DNA from: Dehalococcoidia bacterium | GTDB taxonomy: Bacteria > Chloroflexota > Dehalococcoidia > SAR202 > UBA11138 | NCBI GenBank assembly: GCA_012270665.1 | Contig: JAAXHY010000003.1 | Coordinates: 1 to 5,010, forward strand | Length of the DNA stretch: 5,010 nucleotides | Reading direction: 5' to 3' | Part shown: piece by piece, positions 1 through 4,992 of the stretch | Numbering within the stretch: the first letter of the stretch is position 1 | How the letters are laid out: each line of letters begins with the position of its first letter | Made by a program: the position numbers and the translations under genes | Notes under the pieces: model-generated | Databases searched by the model: none | What the model saw: the letters and a program-made list of their open reading frames with translations, nothing else | What the model was told of the DNA's origin: nothing

Positions 1-477
1 GACTCCTTCGATGATGAGGGCGAGAGGGAATCCGCGACCCGCGCGCTCGAGTACATGGGTCTCGATCCAGACACCCCCATCCAGGACATCCACCTTGACC
101 GCGTGTTCATAGGCTCTTGCACCAACTCCCGCATGGAAGACCTGCGCCTCGCCGCCGAGGTGGTGAAGGGCAAGAGAGTAGCCGACAGCGTGTATGCGAT
201 GGTCGTTCCCGGTTCGGCTCAGATCAAGGCGCAGGCCGAAGAAGAAGGACTTGACCGCGTATTCACCGACGCGGGCTTCGACTGGCGCGTCGCCGGATGC
301 TCGATGTGCCTCGGCATGAACCCCGACATCCTCCAACCCGGCGAACGCTGCGCCGCCACCTCAAACCGCAACTTCGAAGGACGCCAGGGCGCGGGTGGCA
401 GGACCCACCTCGTCAGCCCCGAAATGGCCGCCGCTTCCGCCATAGCCGGCCGATTCGTCGACATCCGCGAGTGGTAA
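1..477 (+). CDS. leuC: 3-isopropylmalate dehydratase large subunit (LeuC), C-terminal part, 5' truncated by window edge
   Basis: The frame is open from base 1 and gives 158 residues ending in TAA. LeuC with LeuD isomerises 2-isopropylmalate to 3-isopropylmalate in cytoplasmic leucine biosynthesis, using a 4Fe-4S cluster. The fragment shows GSCTNSR with Cys40 of the fragment, then CSMCLG with Cys100 and Cys103. The 60 and 3 residue spacings match the three cluster cysteines of E. coli LeuC (C347, C407, C410). [10 protein letters not shown] (121-130) and [16 protein letters not shown] near the end are also typical of the family. The C-terminus is of normal length, so the gene is complete on this side. 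Arginine codons are mostly CGN (11 of 14), unlike the genes that follow. leuD, often the next gene, is not here: two toxin-antitoxin-like pairs follow instead. The homologous aconitase-family enzymes (HacA/homoaconitase type) cannot be fully excluded without the N-terminus. Confidence 0.93.
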   Translation, partial: DSFDDEGERESATRALEYMGLDPDTPIQDIHLDRVFIGSCTNSRMEDLRLAAEVVKGKRVADSVYAMVVPGSAQIKAQAEEEGLDRVFTDAGFDWRVAGCSMCLGMNPDILQPGERCAATSNRNFEGRQGAGGRTHLVSPEMAAASAIAGRFVDIREW

Positions 478-479
478 GT
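393..479 (+). repeat. leuC 3'-end direct repeat, copy A (inside intact leuC)
   Basis: These 87 bases, covering the last 28 codons or so of leuC with its stop codon, recur at 1053-1139 at an exact 660-base offset. By hand alignment, 80 of 87 positions match and 397-452 is an uninterrupted 56-base identity. Mismatches fall at 396, 453, 465, 466, 468, 471 and 477. This copy ends the full leuC gene and encodes the terminal residues GRFVDIREW before TAA. Confidence 0.95.
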
Positions 480-777
480 GGCGCAGAGGAGCGGAAGTGA
501 CAGGAGGATTGTATTTACATCCCATGCGACCAGACAGATTCGAGTCAGGGGAATTACGCGGAGGGAGGTCATTGCGGTAGCAAACACCGGTGAGGTGATT
601 GAAGAGTACCCGGACGATGTACCATATCCGAGCGAATTATTGCTGAGCTGGGCTGGAGCGCGTCCTATCCATGTGGTGTTAGCATATGATGAACGGGACG
701 ACATCTACTTTGCGGTAACCGCATATGTCCCTGACACTGATAGGTGGCACCCTGGTTTCAGAAGGAGAAAAACATGA
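478..777 (+). CDS. DUF4258 domain protein, putative toxin of pair 1
   Basis: This is a 99-residue soluble protein with the DUF4258 pattern: His16, RGIT (24-27), GEVIEEYP (38-45), RPIHVV (62-67), TAYVPD (81-86) and a terminal GFRRR (93-97). DUF4258 proteins are small, poorly characterised, and often sit before a YgiT-type zinc-finger gene. By analogy with MqsR/MqsA, which is also toxin-first, this would be the toxin, but its activity is inferred. The start is GTG, immediately after the leuC TAA with no gap, so translation is probably coupled to leuC; no clear separate promoter is seen. It overlaps the next gene by ATGA. Arginine codons are AGA/AGG in 10 of 14 cases, against 3 of 14 in the leuC part, which suggests a foreign origin. 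It is about 54% identical (49 of 91, hand count, no gaps) to the DUF4258 protein of pair 2. Confidence 0.78.
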   Translation: MAQRSGSDRRIVFTSHATRQIRVRGITRREVIAVANTGEVIEEYPDDVPYPSELLLSWAGARPIHVVLAYDERDDIYFAVTAYVPDTDRWHPGFRRRKT

Positions 778-1004
778 AGTGCATCTTCTGCAAAAATGGC
801 GAGACTCAACCTGGCTCTGCTGTCTTCGTCGCCACATCCTCCGAATCAGTCCTGATAGTAAGAGACGTCCCTGCTGAAATCTGCAACAACTGTGGGGAGG
901 AGTATTTCGACTCCGAAACCACAGGACAACTGCTCGAAAAGTCCGTGGGAGAGGCGGATCCTGACATCCAAGTAGAGGTACGTAGATATGTCGTCTCCGC
1001 GTAG
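774..1004 (+). CDS. YgiT-type zinc-finger protein, putative antitoxin of pair 1
   Basis: This 76-residue protein has CxxC at Cys3/Cys6 and CNNC at Cys37/Cys40, the zinc-binding arrangement of the MqsA/YgiT N-terminal domain, with [18 protein letters not shown] as the most recognisable block. The start at ATG 774 is chosen over an in-frame ATG at 744 because of a Shine-Dalgarno GAAGGAG just upstream, the ATGA overlap with the preceding stop, and the match to the family N-terminus MKCxFC. E. coli MqsA has an additional C-terminal helix-turn-helix DNA-binding domain. This protein ends shortly after the zinc domain and has none, so it may neutralise its partner without autoregulating the operon. 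It probably acts in the cytoplasm with the DUF4258 protein upstream. The antitoxin role is inferred from position and domain. Confidence 0.8.
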   Translation: MKCIFCKNGETQPGSAVFVATSSESVLIVRDVPAEICNNCGEEYFDSETTGQLLEKSVGEADPDIQVEVRRYVVSA

Positions 1005-1137
1005 TGAAAGCGAGGACATTCGTACAGAAACCAGAATTGACGACTGGCGAAAGGGCGGCAGGACCCACCTCGTCAGCCCCGAAATGGCCGCCGCTTCCGC
1101 CATAGCCGGCCGCTTCGTCGACATTAGGGATTGGTAG
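988..1137 (+). CDS. Possible 49-residue chimeric ORF ending in a duplicated LeuC tail
   Basis: An ATG at 988 lies inside the 3' end of the zinc-finger gene in another frame, with AGAGG at 974-978 nine bases upstream. The frame stays open through about 22 residues of unrelated sequence, enters the second leuC tail in the correct LeuC frame ([16 protein letters not shown] onward), and ends at the tail's TAG. It overlaps the zinc-finger gene by 17 bases, and its stop overlaps the TTG start of the next gene. It may be only a by-product of the recombination junction. If translated, it would keep ribosomes moving across the junction and couple pair 1 to pair 2. No enzymatic role is expected, since it lacks every LeuC cysteine. 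Confidence 0.3.
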   Translation: MSSPRSESEDIRTETRIDDWRKGGRTHLVSPEMAAASAIAGRFVDIRDW

Positions 1138-1139
1138 GT
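1053..1139 (+). pseudogene. Detached second copy of the leuC 3' end (repeat copy B)
   Basis: This stretch repeats 393-479 with 80 of 87 bases identical. It encodes the same LeuC C-terminal peptide, ending GRFVDIRDW before TAG. All codon differences are synonymous (GGT/GGC, CGA/CGC, ATC/ATT, CGC/AGG, stop TAA/TAG) except one conservative Glu to Asp change. That pattern shows the copy diverged while still the end of a working leuC, not as decayed DNA in its present place. No leuC sequence precedes it: similarity stops abruptly around 1053. It is directly followed by pair 2, just as the intact leuC end is directly followed by pair 1. Confidence 0.9.
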
Positions 1140-1421
1140 CCGTCTCGCAGAGTAGAGTTCCGCAATCATGCAGACGTCAGGATGCAACTGCGAGGCATCA
1201 CCGAGGAAGAGGTGCATGCGGTATTAAATCATGGCGAAGTCATTGAGACTTATCCGCAGGACACGCCTTTTCCCAGCAGGCTAGTTCTAGGATGGATAGG
1301 CGGCAGACCCATTCATGTCGTAATGGCTGATGAGCCGGAGACTGGTACAATCATTGTCATAACGGCATATGAGCCTGATCCCGAAAGATGGATGCCGGGC
1401 TTCAGAAGGAGGAGGCAATGA
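1131..1421 (+). CDS. DUF4258 domain protein, putative toxin of pair 2
   Basis: This is a 96-residue DUF4258 protein that aligns without gaps to the pair 1 protein over 91 residues. Shared blocks are RR near the start, His13, RGIT (21-24), GEVIE (35-39), RPIHVV (59-64), TAY (78-80) and GFRRR (90-94). The start is uncertain. TTG at 1131 is the only start-like codon in the frame before the conserved region, and it lies within the Trp-stop codons of the duplicated leuC tail (TTGGTAG). The first in-frame ATG (1182) would remove the conserved histidine. No strong Shine-Dalgarno is seen before 1131, so initiation probably depends on translation reaching the leuC-tail stop. The gene overlaps the next by ATGA. 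A toxin role is inferred from the pairing only. Confidence 0.75.
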   Translation: MVGPSRRVEFRNHADVRMQLRGITEEEVHAVLNHGEVIETYPQDTPFPSRLVLGWIGGRPIHVVMADEPETGTIIVITAYEPDPERWMPGFRRRRQ

Positions 1422-1990
1422 TCTGCGTCATCTGCAAGAACGGTGAAACAGAGCCGGGTGTTACTACTTCTACTCTGGAGCGGGATTCAACGATAATCTT
1501 CGTCAGGAACATCCCGGCCAAGGTATGCAATAACTGCGGAGAGGCATACATGGATTCGCAGACCGTGGTGCGTCTTCACAATATGTCTCCCGAAAACAGC
1601 GAACGTGACGATAATGTTGACGTCGTCGTCTTGAAGTATTCCGCCAAGGATCCTAGCGAAACAATGGATCCGGTTCAGAAACGATTTGCTCTGGACTTTG
1701 TAGATAGGATTGATAGGCGTCCCCATGTAAAGAAAGTAGTTCGCCAAGGCGGTTATGACTTGAGGAAACCAGGCAGCGCGCGAATAGGACATATCAGGTA
1801 CAACATTGGAGGCGCCAACAGGGGACGATACCGCGTGTACGCTTACAAACCTTTCTCAGATCCGCAAGAAAGGTTTAAGAATGACAGCAAGTCTGACAGT
1901 CGTGGATGGACTTACGTATTTGATCCAGCCAACGAGGACGCTGTGACATACGCCCTATCCGTGCTTGAATCTTCATACGACCAGAAGTGA
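1418..1990 (+). CDS. YgiT-type zinc-finger protein with an unrecognised C-terminal extension, putative antitoxin of pair 2
   Basis: This protein has 190 residues. Residues 1-76 match the pair 1 antitoxin (24 of the first 50 identical by hand count), with zinc-ligand cysteines 3, 6, 37 and 40. Residues 77-190 have no counterpart there. This part is rich in charged residues and appears to hold an alpha segment (about 84-100), strand-like stretches (GHIRYNIGG, YRVYAYKPF, GWTYVFDP) and a terminal helix. I do not recognise the fold, and it does not look like the helix-turn-helix of MqsA. Start ATG 1418 is supported by AGAAGGAGGAGG just upstream and the ATGA overlap. An in-frame ATG at 1664 near the domain junction, with AAGGA at 1646-1650 rather far upstream, could give a separate 108-residue product. 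The region may be a fused DNA-binding, toxin-binding or second effector domain. It is the last gene of the + strand string. Confidence 0.75.
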   Translation: MICVICKNGETEPGVTTSTLERDSTIIFVRNIPAKVCNNCGEAYMDSQTVVRLHNMSPENSERDDNVDVVVLKYSAKDPSETMDPVQKRFALDFVDRIDRRPHVKKVVRQGGYDLRKPGSARIGHIRYNIGGANRGRYRVYAYKPFSDPQERFKNDSKSDSRGWTYVFDPANEDAVTYALSVLESSYDQK

Positions 1991-2052
1991 TAAGCTGCGA
2001 CTGTCATTCTGGATCAGGCGATAACCCACATATGCAAGTAGCGATCTAACGA

Positions 2053-2085
2053 AGTCGGCGCAAGCATATTTCTCCTGCGCCGACT
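2053..2085. terminator. Hairpin between convergent genes, possible bidirectional terminator
   Basis: AGTCGGCGCA (2053-2062) pairs perfectly with TGCGCCGACT (2076-2085) around a 13-base loop. It sits between the + strand stop at 1990 and the - strand stop at 2096, where a terminator for both transcripts is expected. There is no proper T tract on either side (only GCCGTTTCAGTT on the + side), so intrinsic termination may be weak. Nothing else recognisable lies in 1991-2095. Confidence 0.6.
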
Positions 2086-2095
2086 GCCGTTTCAG

Positions 2096-3271
2096 TTACT
2101 CCCCACCGAATACCACATGCGCCCTCATATAGTCCATGTCCATCTCCACTCCCAGACCCGGGGTATCAGGGACATACAGGTCGCCGTTGCGGATGTCCAG
2201 ACCCGGCTCGATGAACACGTCGTACCCGCTGAGGTCATAGCGTGAGGTCTCCAGCTTGTAGAAGTTGGGCGTCGTCATCATCACGTGCGCGCCCGCAAGC
2301 ACGTTGACCGGCCCGCTCGCGTCGTGCGGAGACACCGGTACGTAGTACGCCTCAGCCATAGTGGAGATCTTCTTTAGCTCCGTGATGCCGCCCGTCCAGG
2401 TGACATCCGGCATCACGAAGTCGGCAAGGTTGTTCTCGAAGATGTTCACGAACTCCCAGCGAGTGTGCAGACGCTCGCCGACCGAAATCTTGACCGGAAT
2501 CTCGCGTCGCACCTGGCGCAGCGCGCTGTAACTCTCCACCGGCACCGGCTCCTCGAACCAGTGTATATTGTGCTTGGCGAGCCGATTGGCAAGCTCGATG
2601 GCGGTCGGAACGTTGTACATTCCGTGCGCGTCTATCAGTATCTCGATATCCGGGCCGATTGCTTCACGAACTGCGCCGACTATCTCGTCGGCGGTGGCGA
2701 TCCCCTCCCGGCTCAACTGACCGTCCATGAAGCCATCATTGCCGCCGGGAATGAAGCGCATCATCGGGTCGAACTTGAACGCCTCGTATCCGGCATCCAC
2801 TATCTGTCGCGCGTCCGCTATGGCATCCGGGATAGTGCGAGGCTCGGGCGGGTGTGTGTAGAGCGCGATGCGGTCACGCACCCGCCCTCCAAGCAGTTCG
2901 TATATGGGCAGACCCAGCTCCTTGCCCCGGATGTCCCAGAGCGCGATGTCAATGCCGCTTATCATCGCGGTCGTCGCGCCGCGCGTCCCTACATACGTGA
3001 AGGAGCGGAATATCCTCTGCCACAGACGCTCGAACTCGTTGGTGTTCTCGCCCGCCAGGAAGTCGCTCACCTGGCCTATCATCGCCACCATGGCGCGGTT
3101 GGCTACAGGACCAGGATACGTCGTCACTTCGCCCCAGCCGGTTATCCCCTCGTCAGTGTCCACCTGCACGAACACAAGCTGCCGGTCGCGCGTTTCGAGC
3201 TTCTGCTCGACACCTGTTCGCACCTCCCATGGGAAGCTGACGAGCCAGGGAGTTACTTTCGTTATCTTCAT
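2096..3271 (-). CDS. Enolase-superfamily (mandelate racemase/muconate lactonizing type) acid-sugar dehydratase-like protein
   Basis: The product has 391 residues, a normal length for the family. An N-terminal capping domain (about 1-125, including ITGWGE) is followed by the (beta/alpha)-barrel. Candidate metal ligands are Asp214 (DAHGMYN), Glu240 (FEEPVP) and Glu266 (VGERLHTRWEF). The candidate His-Asp dyad is Asp289 with His316 (SPHDASGP). Spacings 214-240-266-289-316 equal those of mandelate racemase 195-221-247-270-297. KFD at 166-168 replaces the KxK pair, and His216 follows the metal Asp by two residues, as in galactonate-type dehydratases. A cytoplasmic dehydration of a sugar acid is therefore more likely than racemisation; the substrate cannot be told. 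GAGGAG on the - strand, eight bases before ATG, supports the start. The gene is divergent from the RdhA-like gene and convergent with the zinc-finger gene. Confidence 0.85.
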   Translation of the reverse strand: MKITKVTPWLVSFPWEVRTGVEQKLETRDRQLVFVQVDTDEGITGWGEVTTYPGPVANRAMVAMIGQVSDFLAGENTNEFERLWQRIFRSFTYVGTRGATTAMISGIDIALWDIRGKELGLPIYELLGGRVRDRIALYTHPPEPRTIPDAIADARQIVDAGYEAFKFDPMMRFIPGGNDGFMDGQLSREGIATADEIVGAVREAIGPDIEILIDAHGMYNVPTAIELANRLAKHNIHWFEEPVPVESYSALRQVRREIPVKISVGERLHTRWEFVNIFENNLADFVMPDVTWTGGITELKKISTMAEAYYVPVSPHDASGPVNVLAGAHVMMTTPNFYKLETSRYDLSGYDVFIEPGLDIRNGDLYVPDTPGLGVEMDMDYMRAHVVFGGE

Positions 3272-3279
3272 ATTGGTAT

Positions 3280-3285
3280 CTCCTC
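3280..3285 (-). promoter_or_regulatory. Ribosome binding site of the dehydratase gene
   Basis: The - strand reads GAGGAG with an eight-base spacer to ATG at 3271. This fixes the start of the enolase-superfamily gene. Confidence 0.7.
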
Positions 3286-3415
3286 AGAACTAGTTTCAAG
3301 CGCGCCCACTACTCTAACACAGTCCCATGCGGTCGGGCGTCATGTCTGTTCGAGCAAGTACCCGGCACCGTCGCTTCAACCAACAAAACGGATGACGTAA
3401 AAACACGTTTCAGAT

Positions 3416-3443
3416 ACTTTATTGCGCGCCAATTCCCAATCAA
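3416..3443 (-). promoter_or_regulatory. Candidate promoter for the dehydratase gene
   Basis: On the - strand, TTGATT (3443-3438) and TAAAGT (3421-3416) are separated by 16 bases. This resembles a sigma-70 type promoter and would give a leader of about 140 bases. The match is modest and other placements are possible. It lies within about 10 bases of the candidate + strand promoter. Confidence 0.3.
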
Positions 3444-3461
3444 ACTATACCTTTGCGCAAT
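3421..3461. promoter_or_regulatory. Palindromic elements in the divergent control region, possible operator
   Basis: ATTGCGC (3421-3427) and GCGCAAT (3455-3461) form a 7-base inverted repeat. The second arm overlaps the 8-base perfect palindrome TTGCGCAA (3453-3460), and ATTG/CAAT flank GCGC-rich sequence at 3421-3433. The arms touch the candidate -10 of the - strand promoter and the -35 of the + strand promoter, so one bound regulator could act on both genes. This is inference from position; no regulator gene is in the window. Confidence 0.3.
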
Positions 3462-3481
3462 TAAAAGTTATGTGATAGATT
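3453..3481 (+). promoter_or_regulatory. Candidate promoter for the RdhA-like gene
   Basis: TTGCGC (3453-3458), a 17-base spacer and TAGATT (3476-3481), the latter preceded by TGA as in an extended -10, resemble a sigma-70 type promoter. Transcription would start near 3488 and leave a leader of about 65 bases before ATG 3555. The surrounding DNA (3400-3500) is clearly more AT-rich than the flanking genes. Confidence 0.4.
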
Positions 3482-3536
3482 GTGCGCTGGGTAAAAATTT
3501 ACTCTCGTGGCATCCGATTCGGCGCAAGGTTCTCTT

Positions 3537-3546
3537 GAAGGAGGGG
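3537..3546 (+). promoter_or_regulatory. Strong ribosome binding site deciding the start of the RdhA-like gene
   Basis: AAGGAGGGG lies eight bases before ATG 3555. The frame is open further upstream to a GTG at 3507, but that codon has no Shine-Dalgarno sequence, and the extra 16 residues would contain this site. The start at 3555 is therefore preferred. Confidence 0.75.
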
Positions 3547-3554
3547 ATACAGCT

Positions 3555-4853
3555 ATGGCCAAGAAGGTAGGTAATTATGTAGAGCGTCCGGGCAGAAAAT
3601 TCGGAGATGAGCCTGTCACCATTCCTGTTGCTGAGGATCTGCTGTCGGAGCCGGGCATTCCGACACGAGAAAGGGATGTCTCCTTCTTCAGCAGGGAGTA
3701 TCCCCTCGAGAACATGGCAATCGAGGAGAGCGCCTCCGCTGAGTGGTCAAGGGAGGAGCGAGAGAGATTCACCCCGGAGTCCATAGAGTTCTTCAACGAG
3801 CACCAGGAGAAGATGGAGCCCATCGTCGAGTGGGTGAGGACAAGCGGCGAACTGGAGCCGATTGGAACCCCGACCGGCGAGGACGTGACCGAACTGATCC
3901 GCCAGAAAGCCCTTGAACTGGGATACGGCGAAGTGGGATTCACCCGCAACGACGCTCACTACGTCTATAACACCCGAAAGCCCGACATCCGCAAAGACTT
4001 GCCTCACGCCATCTGTCTCGCGTTGGAGCAGGACTATCGCAAGACACAGACCATACCAAGCATGGAGGCCGAGGACACCCACTTCGGAACCTACTTCGAC
4101 CAGGGCCCGCTTACCATGGAACTGACCGAGTTCATTCGCTCGCTCGGCTACAACGTGCAGGTGTCCGGCCCAACCTGGCACTATGGCCCGATGATTCCTC
4201 TGTTCGTCGCCGCCGGCCTCGGACAGCTAGGGGCCAATGGACAGCTTCTGTCCCCGCACTTTGGCTCCAGGGCGCGCCTGCAGATAGTCTATACCGACGC
4301 CAACGTCACCTACGACCAGCCGATTGACTACGGCATCCACAAATTCTGCCAGGAGTGCAAGGTCTGCGTGGACCGCTGCCCCGGCCGCGCGCTCATGCCG
4401 GACAAAGTCTGGTACAGGGGTGTGGAGAAGAACAAGCTGGTCTTCAAGCGCTGCCGCCCGGTAATGACGCGCTACGAGGGCTGCGGAGTGTGCATGAAGG
4501 TATGCCCAATACAGAAGTACGGCATGAAGCCTGTCATGGAGCACTACATAGCCACCGACGGCGAGATCCTGGGCAAGGGCACCGACAACCTCGAAGGCTA
4601 CGAACTCTCCGACAAGGGCTACTTCGGCCCCGGCAAGTTGCCCAGCTTCAAGCGCGACTTCTTCGACATGCCGCATGGCCGCGCTGAGGACTGGATACTG
4701 ATCGAGTTCAGGAACAAGCTCATGGAGAACAAGGTCAAGAACGGCGACGGTGTGAACGAGGACCTCCTCTGGGAGGACTTCCGAAGCCAGATGGAAGAGT
4801 CGCTGGAAGGCCGCGAGTTGTCCGTTGACATGGGAATGGACAGGGGCATCTAG
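3555..4853 (+). CDS. Reductive dehalogenase (RdhA)/QueG-like double 4Fe-4S protein, cytoplasmic
   Basis: This 432-residue protein carries two iron-sulfur motifs. The first is C265-x2-C268-x2-C271-x3-C275-P and the second is C300-x9-C310-x2-C313-x3-C317-P. The block PLFVAAGLGQLGANGQLLSPHFGSRARLQIVYTD (spread over 215-248) is the signature of the RdhA and epoxyqueuosine reductase cobalamin-binding domain, which spans roughly 108-260. Family members reduce halogenated organics or epoxyqueuosine at a corrinoid. At this length, with a long C-terminal tail (320-432), it is nearer RdhA than QueG. There is no twin-arginine signal and no membrane segment, unlike respiratory RdhA, so a cytoplasmic, non-respiratory role is inferred. 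Residues 1-105 form an acidic, unrecognised N-terminal region. No rdhB-like anchor gene follows within the 157 bases to the edge. The divergent neighbour is an enolase-superfamily dehydratase. The substrate is unknown. Confidence 0.8.
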   Translation: MAKKVGNYVERPGRKFGDEPVTIPVAEDLLSEPGIPTRERDVSFFSREYPLENMAIEESASAEWSREERERFTPESIEFFNEHQEKMEPIVEWVRTSGELEPIGTPTGEDVTELIRQKALELGYGEVGFTRNDAHYVYNTRKPDIRKDLPHAICLALEQDYRKTQTIPSMEAEDTHFGTYFDQGPLTMELTEFIRSLGYNVQVSGPTWHYGPMIPLFVAAGLGQLGANGQLLSPHFGSRARLQIVYTDANVTYDQPIDYGIHKFCQECKVCVDRCPGRALMPDKVWYRGVEKNKLVFKRCRPVMTRYEGCGVCMKVCPIQKYGMKPVMEHYIATDGEILGKGTDNLEGYELSDKGYFGPGKLPSFKRDFFDMPHGRAEDWILIEFRNKLMENKVKNGDGVNEDLLWEDFRSQMEESLEGRELSVDMGMDRGI

Positions 4854-4893
4854 CGCAATCATCCAACCGAGCGGTAACTGGGAGGGCATCCTC

Positions 4894-4917
4894 GTGAGTC
4901 GAAATTCATCGGCTCGC
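4894..4917 (+). other. Weak hairpin downstream of the RdhA-like gene
   Basis: GAGTCGA (4896-4902) can pair with TCGGCTC (4909-4915) around a six-base loop, with one G-U pair and slight extension outward. It lies about 40 bases after the stop and has no T tract, so it is at most a poor terminator. Confidence 0.25.
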
Positions 4918-4971
4918 CGGGATGTCCTTCACGGCCTTTTCAAAGTCTTTCACGGTTTCGTCTGATACCTC

Positions 4972-4986
4972 ATTCTATGCTACAAT
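4972..4986 (+). promoter_or_regulatory. Candidate extended -10 promoter element
   Basis: TGCTACAAT (4978-4986) fits an extended -10 (TGnTACAAT). The best -35-like sequence, TTCGTC at 4957-4962 with an 18-base spacer, is poor. The element ends six bases before the ATG at 4993, the spacing expected for a leaderless transcript. Confidence 0.4.
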
Positions 4987-4992
4987 TACGGC

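Noticed and set aside
744..773. ATG 744 as the start of the first zinc-finger gene, and likewise 1388 for the second
   Set aside because: Both lie in the upstream gene's coding end; starts at 774 and 1418 have strong Shine-Dalgarno sites and match the family N-terminus.
1037..1065. TTGACG as a -35 box for an independent promoter of pair 2
   Set aside because: No -10-like sequence lies 16-18 bases downstream; that position is GC-rich leuC tail.
219..1217. Two - strand frames (219-704 and 846-1217) sharing a [20 protein letters not shown] peptide
   Set aside because: The shared peptide is only the antisense reading of the duplicated leuC tail, not evidence for paralogous genes.
2465..3400. 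311-codon + strand open frame
   Set aside because: It is antisense to the enolase-superfamily gene, whose catalytic motifs are certain, and its translation shows no recognisable domain.
3507..3554. GTG 3507 as the start of the RdhA-like gene
   Set aside because: It has no Shine-Dalgarno, while ATG 3555 has AAGGAGGGG at ideal spacing.
4227..4889. 220-codon - strand open frame
   Set aside because: It is the complement of the RdhA-like gene, a product of biased third positions, with low-complexity Ala/Val/Leu-rich translation.
4924..4955. GTCCTTCACGG/GTCTTTCACGG as the beginning of a CRISPR or tandem array
   Set aside because: There are only two imperfect 11-base copies, spaced 21 bases apart, better explained by a coding-like heptad pattern on the other strand.
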